Below, piece after piece: positions 1-9,197 of a DNA stretch of 64,000 nt. The translations under genes were made by a program, and so were the position numbers. The notes beneath the pieces are model-generated. The model was not told where the DNA came from. It ran no database searches and saw only the letters and a program-made list of their open reading frames with translations. Every line of letters starts with the position of its first letter. Positions within the stretch are counted from its first letter, which is position 1. This DNA comes from Enterobacter asburiae (lineage in GTDB: Bacteria > Pseudomonadota > Gammaproteobacteria > Enterobacterales > Enterobacteriaceae): assembly GCA_011754535.1 (NCBI GenBank), contig JAAQVN010000001.1, positions 2,480,001 through 2,544,000 of the forward strand. Direction: 5' to 3'.

Positions 1-581
1 TGCAAATCGGCTGATTTAAACAGCAGCACTTTGCCGCGCTTTTGCACATCCTGCGCGCCGAGCACCATGTACCACTCCCCGTCGTGTTGCCACACCTTCG
101 GGTCGCGCACGTGTCCGGTGTAGCCTTCCGGCAGCGCCAGCACCGGCCCCAGCTTCTTAAAGGTTCCGTCCGCTTGTTCCTCCGCCAGGCACTGCCAGGC
201 GGTGCGGCTGCCATCATCAAACTTAACGTTGCCGGTGTAGCACAGCGTGAGGACGCCGTGGTTATCCACGGCGCTACCGGAGTAGCAGCCGTTGCGGTCA
301 TACGCTTCGTCGGGCATCAGCGCCAGCGGCTCGTGCCGCCAGTGCACCAGATCCGCAGAGCTCCAGTGTCCCCAGCACTTAAAGCGATGCTCGCAGTCCA
401 GCGGGTTCCACTGATAGAACAGATGGTAACGGCCAGCAAACCAGATAAACCCGTTCGGGTCGTTCATCAGCCCCGTCACCGGCGCGGGGTGCCACTGCGG
501 GTAGTGGCTATCCGCCTGCGCGCGGGGCTGACCTTTCATAACGGCCTGCAGGATCGCAGGCCAGCGGGAAGGTAACGTCAT
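1..581 (-). CDS. scrB: Sucrose-6-phosphate hydrolase ScrB (5' part only)
   Basis: This is a GH32 invertase that splits sucrose 6-phosphate into glucose 6-phosphate and fructose in the cytoplasm. The first 193 residues are in the window; the 3' end runs off the left edge. The sucrose-box motif NDPNG lies at residues 40-44, so Asp41 is the expected nucleophile, and the RDP motif that holds the transition-state stabiliser is at about 159-161. The ATG at 581-579 overlaps the scrA stop codon (TAATG), so the two are probably translationally coupled. It is the last visible gene of scrY-scrA-scrB. The usual regulator gene scrR would lie further left, outside the window. Confidence 0.95.
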   Translation of the reverse strand, partial: MTLPSRWPAILQAVMKGQPRAQADSHYPQWHPAPVTGLMNDPNGFIWFAGRYHLFYQWNPLDCEHRFKCWGHWSSADLVHWRHEPLALMPDEAYDRNGCYSGSAVDNHGVLTLCYTGNVKFDDGSRTAWQCLAEEQADGTFKKLGPVLALPEGYTGHVRDPKVWQHDGEWYMVLGAQDVQKRGKVLLFKSADL

Positions 582-1951
582 TATTCAGAGTCCGTTTTAT
601 ATTTCAGCAGCAGCGAGACGGTAAACGCCACGCCGAAGGCAATCACCATGCCGATAATATAGTTAAGGAGCGAGCTGGCCTGCACGATAGCCATGCCCGG
701 AATAGCGGTCAACCCGACGGCGGTCATGTAGACATGCACTGACACCACCCAGGCCCCGCCCGCCGCGCCGCCGATCAGCGCGGCGATAAACGGCTTCACG
801 AAGCGCAGGTTGATACCAAAAATGGCCGCTTCGGTGATGCCCAGCATGGCAGAGAACGCCGACGGTAAGGTAATGGCTTTGATTTTGACATCTTTGGTTT
901 TGAACCACACCGCCAGACAGGCGCCGCCCTGGGCCACGTTCGCCATGGCCCAGATCGGTAGCAGGAAGTTAACGCCAATCGACGGGTTACCCAGCAGCCC
1001 GGCTTCAATCGCGTGGAAGCTGTGGTGAATACCGGTGATCACAATCACCGAGTAAAGCCCGCCGAACAGCAGCCCGGCCAGCCAGCCTGCGTGGGCGATC
1101 AGCGTGCTCAGGATAAAGGAGATGCCGTCGCCCAGCGCGCGCCCCGCCGGGCCGATAATCAGCAAGGCGATAAAGCCGGAGATAACGACGGTGAGGAACG
1201 GCGTCAGGATCAGGTCTAACGCGTCCGGAATCGCGCGGCGCAGGTTTTTCTCGACGATGCTCATAAACCAGACGGCCAGCAGGACCGGGAATACCGTGCC
1301 CTGATAGCCAATCATCGCGATCTCAAGGCCGAAGAAGTTCATAGTGTGGAAGCCGGAGGCCACGCCCCAGGCGTTGGTCAGCGCCGGGTGGGTCAGAATG
1401 CCGCCCAGCGTCGCTCCGAGATACGGGTTGCCGCCAAACTCCCGCGCGGCGGTAAAGCCGATCAGAATAGGCAGAATGATAAACGCCGCCGAGCTGCACA
1501 TGTCCAGCATGATGTAGAGGGCATTATCCGCGTTGACCCAGCCGTAGGTTTTCACCATGCCGAGCAGGCCCATCAGCAGGCCGGACGCCACAATCGCCGG
1601 AATGATCGGAACGAAGATATTGGAAAGCAAACGAGCAATGCGCTGGAACGGGTTCAGCTTGCGCGCCGCGATATCCGCCGCTTCAGACTTGCTGGACTCG
1701 CTAATCCCCGCCGCCTGAATAAACGCGGCGTAGACTTTATTCACCACGCCCGTGCCGAAAATCACCTGCATCTGCCCGGCGTTACGAAAACAGCCTTTTA
1801 CGCCGTCGACCTTACCGATCGCCTGCTGATCGGCAAGCGCGTCATCGACCAGCACCAGACGAAGACGCGTAGCGCAGTGCGCCGCGCTGGCGATATTTTC
1901 CTTACCACCGAGCAGCGGAATAAGCTCGCGGGCGATTTGATTAACATCCAT
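581..1951 (-). CDS. scrA: PTS sucrose-specific EIIBC component ScrA
   Basis: Inner-membrane permease that imports sucrose and phosphorylates it to sucrose 6-phosphate. The 456 residues match the family length. The N-terminal EIIB domain carries the phospho-acceptor Cys26 in the motif CATRLRL. From about residue 105 a hydrophobic EIIC domain follows, with the GITEAAIFG motif typical of the glucose-superfamily EIIC. No EIIA domain is fused, so it must borrow a glucose-type EIIA (Crr), as known ScrA proteins do. It lies between scrY (66 bp gap) and scrB (overlapping), consistent with one transcript. Confidence 0.96.
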   Translation of the reverse strand: MDVNQIARELIPLLGGKENIASAAHCATRLRLVLVDDALADQQAIGKVDGVKGCFRNAGQMQVIFGTGVVNKVYAAFIQAAGISESSKSEAADIAARKLNPFQRIARLLSNIFVPIIPAIVASGLLMGLLGMVKTYGWVNADNALYIMLDMCSSAAFIILPILIGFTAAREFGGNPYLGATLGGILTHPALTNAWGVASGFHTMNFFGLEIAMIGYQGTVFPVLLAVWFMSIVEKNLRRAIPDALDLILTPFLTVVISGFIALLIIGPAGRALGDGISFILSTLIAHAGWLAGLLFGGLYSVIVITGIHHSFHAIEAGLLGNPSIGVNFLLPIWAMANVAQGGACLAVWFKTKDVKIKAITLPSAFSAMLGITEAAIFGINLRFVKPFIAALIGGAAGGAWVVSVHVYMTAVGLTAIPGMAIVQASSLLNYIIGMVIAFGVAFTVSLLLKYKTDSE

Positions 1952-2017
1952 AGATACCTCTGCCTGACTTCTTTTTATGATGTGCGAAACGCCCCCGCCG
2001 GGCGGGAACGTGATGGG

Positions 2018-3547
<1,530 letters not shown>

Positions 3548-3577
3548 CTAAAAGTATTAATCGAACGTGCTAAATTG

Positions 3578-3591
3578 CTAAACCGGTTTAG
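3578..3591. promoter_or_regulatory. Putative ScrR operator proximal to scrY
   Basis: A perfect 14-bp palindrome, CTAAACCGGTTTAG, lies 43 bp upstream of the scrY start. Its form fits operators of LacI/GalR-family sugar repressors, and ScrR is the known repressor of this regulon. ScrR is not in the window, so its binding is inferred. Confidence 0.75.
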
Positions 3592-3637
3592 GTTGCTGAT
3601 ACTAAACCCCGGAATTTTGGATCGGCAATCTTTTTTG

Positions 3638-3651
3638 CTAAACCGTTTTAG
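3638..3651. promoter_or_regulatory. Second putative ScrR operator upstream of scrY
   Basis: CTAAACCGTTTTAG is a near-perfect copy of the palindrome at 3578. The two centres are 60 bp apart, close to a whole number of helical turns, so both could be bound together with DNA looping. Confidence 0.7.
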
Positions 3652-3655
3652 TAAG

Positions 3656-3671
3656 TGTGATCGAGGCGACA
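3656..3671. promoter_or_regulatory. Possible CRP site upstream of scrY
   Basis: TGTGA-TCGAGG-CGACA matches one CRP half-site perfectly and the other at three of five positions. It lies just upstream of the distal operator. CRP control of scr genes is known in enterobacteria; this particular site is an inference. Confidence 0.4.
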
Positions 3672-3676
3672 ATTCA

Positions 3677-3694
3677 GGCCGCCGGTCGGCGGCC
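3677..3694. terminator. Hairpin between scrK and scrY
   Basis: GGCCGCC-GGTC-GGCGGCC forms a 7-bp all-GC stem 14 bp after the scrK stop. There is no U-run, so it is more likely an attenuating or 3'-end stabilising hairpin than a full intrinsic terminator. Confidence 0.45.
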
Positions 3695-3707
3695 CGTGAA
3701 GGAAGGA

Positions 3708-4598
3708 TTACAGGTCGTGCTGCCAGGGCAACGCGGTCATCGCCCCCTTTGCCGTAGTGGCTAACGCGCCGCAGCGCTGGGCTAAGGCGATTACCGGGAC
3801 CAGCTCCTGACCGGCGGCCAGCCCGTAGAGCAGCCCGGCGACGAAGGCATCGCCCGCGCCGGTGGTATCAACGCATTGCACGGGGTTAGCCGGGTAGTGT
3901 TTCACCTCGCCTTGATGCCAGGCGATAACGCCCTCTTTACCCTGCGTCACCAGCACCAGACGCGCCGGACAGCGCTGCATCAGCGCGTTCAAACCGTCTT
4001 GTACATCCGTATCGCCGGTTAAAAACGTCAGTTCCTCAACGGAAAGTTTCACAACGTCGGCGCTCTGCAGGGCCTGTTGCAGGCAGCGACGCAGCGCGTT
4101 TTCATCCGGCCAGAGATCAGGGCGAATATTGGGGTCAAAGCTTACATAACCGCCCGCTTTCCGGATGGCGTCCATCGCCTGAAAGGTCGCAGAACGGCTC
4201 GGCTCTGCGCTTAACGCGATGGAACAGACGTGCAGCCACTCGCCCGCGCTGAACGTCGGCAGGTCAGCGGGTTCAAGAAACAGATCGGCGCTCGGGCGCA
4301 CCATGAAGGTAAACGAACGTTCGCCGTGGTCGTCCAGATCGACCACTACCGTAGAGGTGCGGTGCGTCGGGTCAAGGCGCATGTACTTCACGTCGACCCG
4401 CTCCTTAGCAAGAGTTTTCGCCATAAAGCGCCCGAAAGGATCGTCGCCAACCCTGCCGATAAACGCGCTCTGACCGCCCAGACGGGCAATGCCCACCGCG
4501 ACGTTTGCCGGTGCGCCGCCGGGGCACTGCAGTAATTTCCCTTCACCATCGGGCAATAAATCCACTACCGCATCGCCAAGTACCCAAATTTTTTCCAT
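3708..4598 (-). CDS. scrK: Fructokinase ScrK
   Basis: PfkB-family sugar kinase that phosphorylates the fructose released by ScrB to fructose 6-phosphate. The 296-residue protein has the N-terminal PfkB signature (GGAPANVAVGIARLGG, about residues 27-42) and the C-terminal ATP/anion-hole motif DTTGAGDAF at about residue 245, whose last Asp is the catalytic base. It is the first gene of the scr cluster on this strand and is separated from scrY by a 172-bp control region. It also has its own operator-like palindrome upstream, so scrK and scrYAB probably have separate but co-regulated promoters. Confidence 0.95.
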   Translation of the reverse strand: MEKIWVLGDAVVDLLPDGEGKLLQCPGGAPANVAVGIARLGGQSAFIGRVGDDPFGRFMAKTLAKERVDVKYMRLDPTHRTSTVVVDLDDHGERSFTFMVRPSADLFLEPADLPTFSAGEWLHVCSIALSAEPSRSATFQAMDAIRKAGGYVSFDPNIRPDLWPDENALRRCLQQALQSADVVKLSVEELTFLTGDTDVQDGLNALMQRCPARLVLVTQGKEGVIAWHQGEVKHYPANPVQCVDTTGAGDAFVAGLLYGLAAGQELVPVIALAQRCGALATTAKGAMTALPWQHDL

Positions 4599-4621
4599 GT
4601 GCCCCTCGAAGCTAAACTATG

Positions 4622-4635
4622 TTAAACCGTTTTAG
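4622..4635. promoter_or_regulatory. Putative ScrR operator upstream of scrK
   Basis: TTAAACCGTTTTAG differs from the 3638 element by one base and lies 23 bp upstream of the scrK start. The shared motif at three sites links scrK and scrY to one repressor. Confidence 0.7.
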
Positions 4636-4686
4636 CTATTTAAGCACAGGCAGGCCAAAGGGGAAATAACGCGGGAGGAAAATTGC

Positions 4687-5898
4687 CTAACGTTTCAGAT
4701 GCGGCCAGCGGATATCGCCGACGCCGTTAAGCTGCGGACGAGCAAAAAGAAAGCCCTGGAAGCGGCGGATCCCGGCAGATTCGAGCCAGCACCACTCCTC
4801 TAACTTCTCGATCCCTTCGGCCACCAGGGTAATTTCAAGATCGGAGCAGCAGCTGATGATGGAGCGCACAATCGCCTGCTTCGGGCCGCTGAGGTGGATA
4901 TCGCTAACTATCTCCCGGTCAATCTTAATTTTATCCGGCTGGAACCGGGTCAGCAGCGAAAGACCGGCATAGCCGGAACCAAAATCATCAATTGCCAGCC
5001 CAACGCCCTCGCCGCGAAGCTGCTTAATGGCGCTGTTGAACTGGTTAAGTCCGGAGATCATCTCGTTTTCTGTGATTTCAATAACCACCTGCTCCGGCTG
5101 AAGCCCATGCTGTTTAATCTGATCAACCAGAAACGCCACTGCGCCAGGAACATTCACCAGCGACATCGGCAGCAGATTGACCGCAATCTTATGGCTGCCA
5201 ATCCCCAGCTTTTCGGCCAGCGCGAAGGCATACGCTTTCGTCTGTAGATCGACTTCATAAACTTTGGCCGGGTCCAGAGAGCTGAAGAAATGCTCCGGGC
5301 TGCCGCCGTCATTGCCGCGGATAAGGGCTTCAAAGGAGCTGATCTTGCCTTCCGAGGGCTCAACAATGGGCTGAAGCGCAAACTGGCAATGCTGGCTGGC
5401 AATCAGACCCAGGCTCTCACCCAGAGGCAAGGTTTCCGTTGAGAGCGTCCACTTTGCCGGATCGTAGCGTCCCCCCGACGGGGCCGGACGTTTGCCCATA
5501 ATAAAGGTCTGAATAAATTTGAACACCCGGTCATCGGATGTCAGATAGCTGTCCAGCCTGCTGTAATTCAGAACCGACTGCAGCACCTCTTTCGGTGACT
5601 GCGTCTGCAGATCGAACAGCAGCATACCGACATTTTCAAAACGCCTGCGCGGGCCATAATCCCGCATCAGTTCAACCACCCCACTGTGCCGCTTGTCATC
5701 GCGGATTTTATGGAACAGCTTAACCACGCTCTCCTCAGAACCTTCGAGTATTTGCAGCACGTCACTGCCCTTTGCGAGCAAAACCCCGGTGATATTCAGA
5801 TTGGCATTGCGGATCCGGGCGTGCTCCACCAGCTCCCTCAGCACGGAGGACTGACAGGATAATTTTAACTGGCTTCGGTAAATCAGCGTGGTCAGCAC
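4687..5898 (-). CDS. blrP1: BLUF-EAL blue-light-regulated c-di-GMP phosphodiesterase (BlrP1-like)
   Basis: A flavin photosensor joined to a cyclic-di-GMP phosphodiesterase domain, 403 residues, cytoplasmic. The N-terminal BLUF domain (1 to about 95) has Tyr7, an Asn at about 31 and Gln49, the residues that surround the flavin. The C-terminal EAL domain (about 165-403) keeps the signature EAL, the Asn of AVNLLP, EITE, DDFGSG, KID, EGIE and FQG. From memory, E. coli BluF has lost several of these residues, while Klebsiella BlrP1, an active light-stimulated enzyme, keeps them; this protein resembles BlrP1. The start is a GTG at 5898. No MerR-type bluR gene lies next to it, unlike the E. coli bluF locus. 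Confidence 0.88.
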   Translation of the reverse strand: MLTTLIYRSQLKLSCQSSVLRELVEHARIRNANLNITGVLLAKGSDVLQILEGSEESVVKLFHKIRDDKRHSGVVELMRDYGPRRRFENVGMLLFDLQTQSPKEVLQSVLNYSRLDSYLTSDDRVFKFIQTFIMGKRPAPSGGRYDPAKWTLSTETLPLGESLGLIASQHCQFALQPIVEPSEGKISSFEALIRGNDGGSPEHFFSSLDPAKVYEVDLQTKAYAFALAEKLGIGSHKIAVNLLPMSLVNVPGAVAFLVDQIKQHGLQPEQVVIEITENEMISGLNQFNSAIKQLRGEGVGLAIDDFGSGYAGLSLLTRFQPDKIKIDREIVSDIHLSGPKQAIVRSIISCCSDLEITLVAEGIEKLEEWCWLESAGIRRFQGFLFARPQLNGVGDIRWPHLKR

Positions 5899-5992
5899 AA
5901 AAAGGTGTTCCGATGAATGAAAGGTGCCTTAAAGCTACTGTTTAACATACTTTAACAATGTGACCTAACACATTCACACCACGTATATAACG

Positions 5993-7474
5993 CTATTTTT
6001 TCTCGTCGCCAATCCGGCTGTTAATCCTCTCCTGCATATAGCCATAAAACGGGTTTGAGGTGACCCGCATCAGCGCCTCTTTTCCGACGCTCAGCACGGA
6101 CGTTTCTCCCCACAGCGCAATCGTCCCCAGGCTGATGCCATAGCGGTTTTTCACCCCAGGTTCGCGACCATAGAGATTGTCATCCGGTGGGAACGGCACC
6201 GCAACGTGCGACAGGGAATAGACATCCTGCGGCCAGGCCTGCGCAAGCGGCACAACCGTCTCCCGCATGCTGCCTGCCGGGGTGGTTTTCGCCACCGTCG
6301 AGAAACTGTGCTCGCTGGCATTGGTGATAATCGTGACACTGTAACGTCTCTGCGCAACCGGCAGAAGCGCCGAGGTTGCCGTCCACGACGACGGCTTGAA
6401 CAGCGGACGGAAGCTGGCCGCCTGGTTGATATCAAACACCACCAGTTCGCTGCCGTTTGCCGGAAGCTGGTCAAACAGGCCGGTCACCACCGCGCGGGTG
6501 CTGACCGTGGAATCCATGACCGACTGGAACGCCAGCACCGGCGGCAAATTCGCCAGCCTGTTTTCCCGCGCCTCGCGTCCTGTCTGCTCCTGCAGTGCCT
6601 TCGTCAGAAGCCAGGACTGGCGGGCGGCGTTCACCGGGAACGAGTTGTATTTATACGGGTTATATTCCGGGGAGATATTCAGCCACGCCGCTTTGGCAAA
6701 CGCTGGCAGCAGCGCCGGTAGCCCGGCGAAACCGGCAAAGCGCGCAAAGGCCGTCACGCCGATCATTGGTGAAAGCAGTACCACCTGCTGCGGCCGACGA
6801 AGCGCCGGCGATTCCAGCGCATCGAGGGCATATTTCATCGCCAGCGCCCCGCCGTTGGAATAGCCCACCAGATGCAGAGGCACGTTCTCCCCTGCCAGGC
6901 GCGTGGCTTCCCGCACCCCAAGGCGCGTCGCCGCCAGCCACATCTCCCAGTCAACGTCCGTCAGCGCACCGGGCGCGGTGCCGTGTCCGGGCAGGCGCGG
7001 AGCCACGGCCACAAAGCCGCGCTGCTGATAGTTCTCGGCGAGGTGCCTGACGCTGTAAGGCGAATCCGTCAGCCCGTGCAGCAACACCACCGCGCCGCGC
7101 GGCTTCCCGGCAGGTATCAGCACAAAGGAGCGGTTGGCATCGGGCGTAAACTGCCCCGGCCATACCAGGCTCTGGCGATAATAACGGTTTAGCGGCGTTT
7201 GTTCCTCGCGCCCCGTTTTCGCCGTCACGGCGTTATCGAGATCGGCGAAAATGGCGTTTTCCCGGGCGACATAACCGGCAAAGTCGGCGTTATCCATTTC
7301 ACGTACGGACATCTCATCTGCCCGCCAGGTGTGCCAGAGGTGCAGTTCCGGCCCCTGCTGCGAGAGATAAACCCGCACCGCCAGCAGGACGACAAGGACG
7401 ATCCCCACGACCATCCCTGTTTTCTTTGCAAGCGCCACCAGGCGCATGCTGATTCGCCAGGGCAAATTCGCCAT
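5993..7474 (-). CDS. Membrane-anchored alpha/beta hydrolase
   Basis: Serine hydrolase of 493 residues with unknown substrate. An N-terminal membrane segment (about residues 18-35) would anchor it with the catalytic domain in the periplasm. The fold is visible from the oxyanion region HGLTDSPYS (about residue 134) and the nucleophile elbow GYSNGG. Likely partners are the Asp in SVMDSTVS and the His in SLSHVAVPF, completing a Ser-Asp-His triad. It is longer than simple esterases because of an extended C-terminal part. The neighbours give no clear pathway: it stands between blrP1 and the ddp cluster and points away from the latter. Carboxylesterase or lysophospholipase activity is possible but not shown. 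Confidence 0.75.
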   Translation of the reverse strand: MANLPWRISMRLVALAKKTGMVVGIVLVVLLAVRVYLSQQGPELHLWHTWRADEMSVREMDNADFAGYVARENAIFADLDNAVTAKTGREEQTPLNRYYRQSLVWPGQFTPDANRSFVLIPAGKPRGAVVLLHGLTDSPYSVRHLAENYQQRGFVAVAPRLPGHGTAPGALTDVDWEMWLAATRLGVREATRLAGENVPLHLVGYSNGGALAMKYALDALESPALRRPQQVVLLSPMIGVTAFARFAGFAGLPALLPAFAKAAWLNISPEYNPYKYNSFPVNAARQSWLLTKALQEQTGREARENRLANLPPVLAFQSVMDSTVSTRAVVTGLFDQLPANGSELVVFDINQAASFRPLFKPSSWTATSALLPVAQRRYSVTIITNASEHSFSTVAKTTPAGSMRETVVPLAQAWPQDVYSLSHVAVPFPPDDNLYGREPGVKNRYGISLGTIALWGETSVLSVGKEALMRVTSNPFYGYMQERINSRIGDEKK

Positions 7475-7740
7475 GCCGGGATCCTTTTTATGTTCACAAT
7501 GCTTCTATCTTATCAAAAATGTGAACGGGCTGACGTATTCACCAAATTCATACCTGCCGCGTCAGCTACTGCACCAAAAGTGAACTACTCTGCACAAATG
7601 TTGATCATCGGTTAACCAAATATTGCATGAAGTTTACAGCACAGCGGGCTTTGCCCGCTCTGTGAACATGGCACGCGTCGTGCATTGTTAACCAGATAAC
7701 ACTCATCCAGCTTTTGACAGCCAGTTAACAGCGAGGCGGT
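7475..7740. promoter_or_regulatory. Divergent control region: alpha/beta hydrolase / rpiR-ddp
   Basis: A 266-bp gap with no credible gene. It contains a GC-rich hairpin at 7640-7665 (arms CACAG-CGGGC and GCCCG-CTCTGTG) and a sigma-54-like element at 7669-7685. A minus-strand open frame that begins here and runs through the rpiR gene is an antisense shadow. Confidence 0.6.
7669..7685 (+). promoter_or_regulatory. Putative sigma-54 promoter of the rpiR-ddp operon
   Basis: TGGCAC-GCGTC-GTGCAT matches the -24/-12 consensus TGGCAC-N5-TTGCA at all but one position and has the required GG-N10-GC spacing. Transcription would start near 7694, 47 bp before the regulator gene. The E. coli ddp operon is reported to be under nitrogen (NtrC/sigma-54) control, which fits. 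I did not find a convincing NtrC site. Confidence 0.55.
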
Positions 7741-8595
7741 ATGACGACGAAACCCGAGATGTTGAGCCGTATCGAAGCGACGTTCAGCCAGCTCACGCCC
7801 AGCGAAAAGCGGGTCGGAAGCTGGCTGCTGGCGCACGCCGCGCAAATCCCGTTTGAAACGGCGGAGAGCGTCGGCCAGGCGAGCGGGACCAGCGGAATTA
7901 CCGTCGGACGCTTCCTGCGCAAGCTGGGGTATCGCAACCTGGAAGATGCCAAAAAAAGCCTGCGCGATCCGTATCAGCCCTGGGGCATGAACGAGCGGCT
8001 GGACTCCTGGCAGCAGCAGCCCCCCTTGCCCAACCGCCTTCAGCACGCCCTGGCGCTGGAGGTGGACGCCATCACGCAGGTGTATCAGTTGGCGCAAACG
8101 GACGCCTTCCGGCAGGTGGTGCACAACCTCGCCCACGCCGACGCGGTGTTTGTGCTGGGGATCCAGTCCACGCGCGGGATTGCCAACGCCTTCTTCAGCC
8201 ACCTCGAATATCTCCGCCCGCGCGTGAGCTATTCAGAGGGGGCTTCCGGCAGCTGGGTGGAATCCCTGAACTCGGGTTTTTCGCACCCTTATGTTGTGCT
8301 GACCGACACGCGCACCTACTCGGCGACGGCCCGCCAGTACTGCCGCGTCGCCAGCGAGAAAGGCATTCCGCTGGCCTTGATCACCGACATCTGGTGCCCG
8401 TGGGCACGGGATTACCCGATGGATTTACTGCAGGTGAAAACCGATACCGGTCATTTCTGGGATTCACTTGCCCCCGTGAGCTGTCTGTTCAACCTGCTGC
8501 TGTCGGGCGTGGTGGAAGCGCTGGGTGATGCACTCCCGGCGCGCCTGGCGGTAAACCGACAATTACAACAAGAGTTTGGTCAATTCGAACGTTAA
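7741..8595 (+). CDS. MurR/RpiR-family transcriptional regulator
   Basis: DNA-binding regulator of 284 residues with an N-terminal RpiR-type helix-turn-helix (about 1-77, containing TPSEKRVGSWLL and ASGTSGITVGRFLRKLG). The C-terminal half (about 115-260) is a SIS-like ligand-binding domain. SIS domains normally bind phosphosugars. This gene lies 12 bp upstream of ddpX on the same strand and has an AGGCGG ribosome site, so it is probably the first gene of the ddp operon and may sense a product of dipeptide or cell-wall turnover. I do not recall a regulator at this place in E. coli K-12. Confidence 0.85.
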   Translation: MTTKPEMLSRIEATFSQLTPSEKRVGSWLLAHAAQIPFETAESVGQASGTSGITVGRFLRKLGYRNLEDAKKSLRDPYQPWGMNERLDSWQQQPPLPNRLQHALALEVDAITQVYQLAQTDAFRQVVHNLAHADAVFVLGIQSTRGIANAFFSHLEYLRPRVSYSEGASGSWVESLNSGFSHPYVVLTDTRTYSATARQYCRVASEKGIPLALITDIWCPWARDYPMDLLQVKTDTGHFWDSLAPVSCLFNLLLSGVVEALGDALPARLAVNRQLQQEFGQFER

Positions 8596-8607
8596 AGGAG
8601 CGGAGCT

Positions 8608-9183
8608 ATGCCCGAAGAGAGTGAACTGATTGATGTGGCGAAGACGTTTCCCACGCTGCATATCGATCTGAAGTACGCCACCGCCGACAACATTACCGGC
8701 CGCCCGATCTACCAGGAGGCGCTGTGCCTGCTGCATACCGACGCGGCCACCGCGCTGGCAAAAGCCATCAGCATTGCCGCGCTGGCCGGGCTGAAGCTGG
8801 TGGTCTACGACGCCTATCGCCCGCAGCAGGCGCAGGCCCAGCTGTGGGACGCCTGCCCGAACCCGGAATACGTGGTCGACGTGGCGATTGGCTCTAATCA
8901 CAGCCGCGGGACGGCCATCGACGTCACCCTGATGGACGAACATAACAGCGTGCTGGATATGGGCGCCGGCTTTGACGAAATGCATGACCGATCGCATCCC
9001 TATCACCCTTCCGTACCCCCGCACGCCCAGCGCAACCGTCTGCTGCTGAACGCCATCATGTTCGGCGGCGGTTTTGTGGGGATTAGCAGCGAATGGTGGC
9101 ACTTCGAACTGCCGAACGCCGCCAGCTACCCGCTGCTGGAAGACCGTTTTGCCTGTTTTCCCCTGACGCACACCACTCTTTAA
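8608..9183 (+). CDS. ddpX: D-alanyl-D-alanine dipeptidase DdpX (VanX family)
   Basis: Zinc dipeptidase that splits D-Ala-D-Ala so the D-alanine can be used. The 191 residues match E. coli DdpX closely in length. All metal and catalytic positions are present: His98 and Asp105 in SNHSRGTAID, Glu162 and His165 in SEWWH, and Arg71 in YDAYRP. There is no signal peptide, so it acts on dipeptide brought in by the DdpABCDF transporter encoded downstream. A strong ribosome site (AAAGGAG) precedes the ATG. Confidence 0.95.
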   Translation: MPEESELIDVAKTFPTLHIDLKYATADNITGRPIYQEALCLLHTDAATALAKAISIAALAGLKLVVYDAYRPQQAQAQLWDACPNPEYVVDVAIGSNHSRGTAIDVTLMDEHNSVLDMGAGFDEMHDRSHPYHPSVPPHAQRNRLLLNAIMFGGGFVGISSEWWHFELPNAASYPLLEDRFACFPLTHTTL

Positions 9184-9197
9184 CCTGGAGCACTGCC

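Noticed and set aside
42..575. 177-residue open frame on the plus strand
   Set aside because: Antisense to scrB, whose minus-strand frame has clear GH32 motifs; the plus-strand product has no family character.
7612..8202. 196-residue minus-strand open frame
   Set aside because: Antisense to the RpiR-family gene, low complexity typical of a GC-rich shadow frame.
9093..9197. Longer N-terminus for DdpA
   Set aside because: Lies inside ddpX and would bury the signal peptide that begins at 9198.
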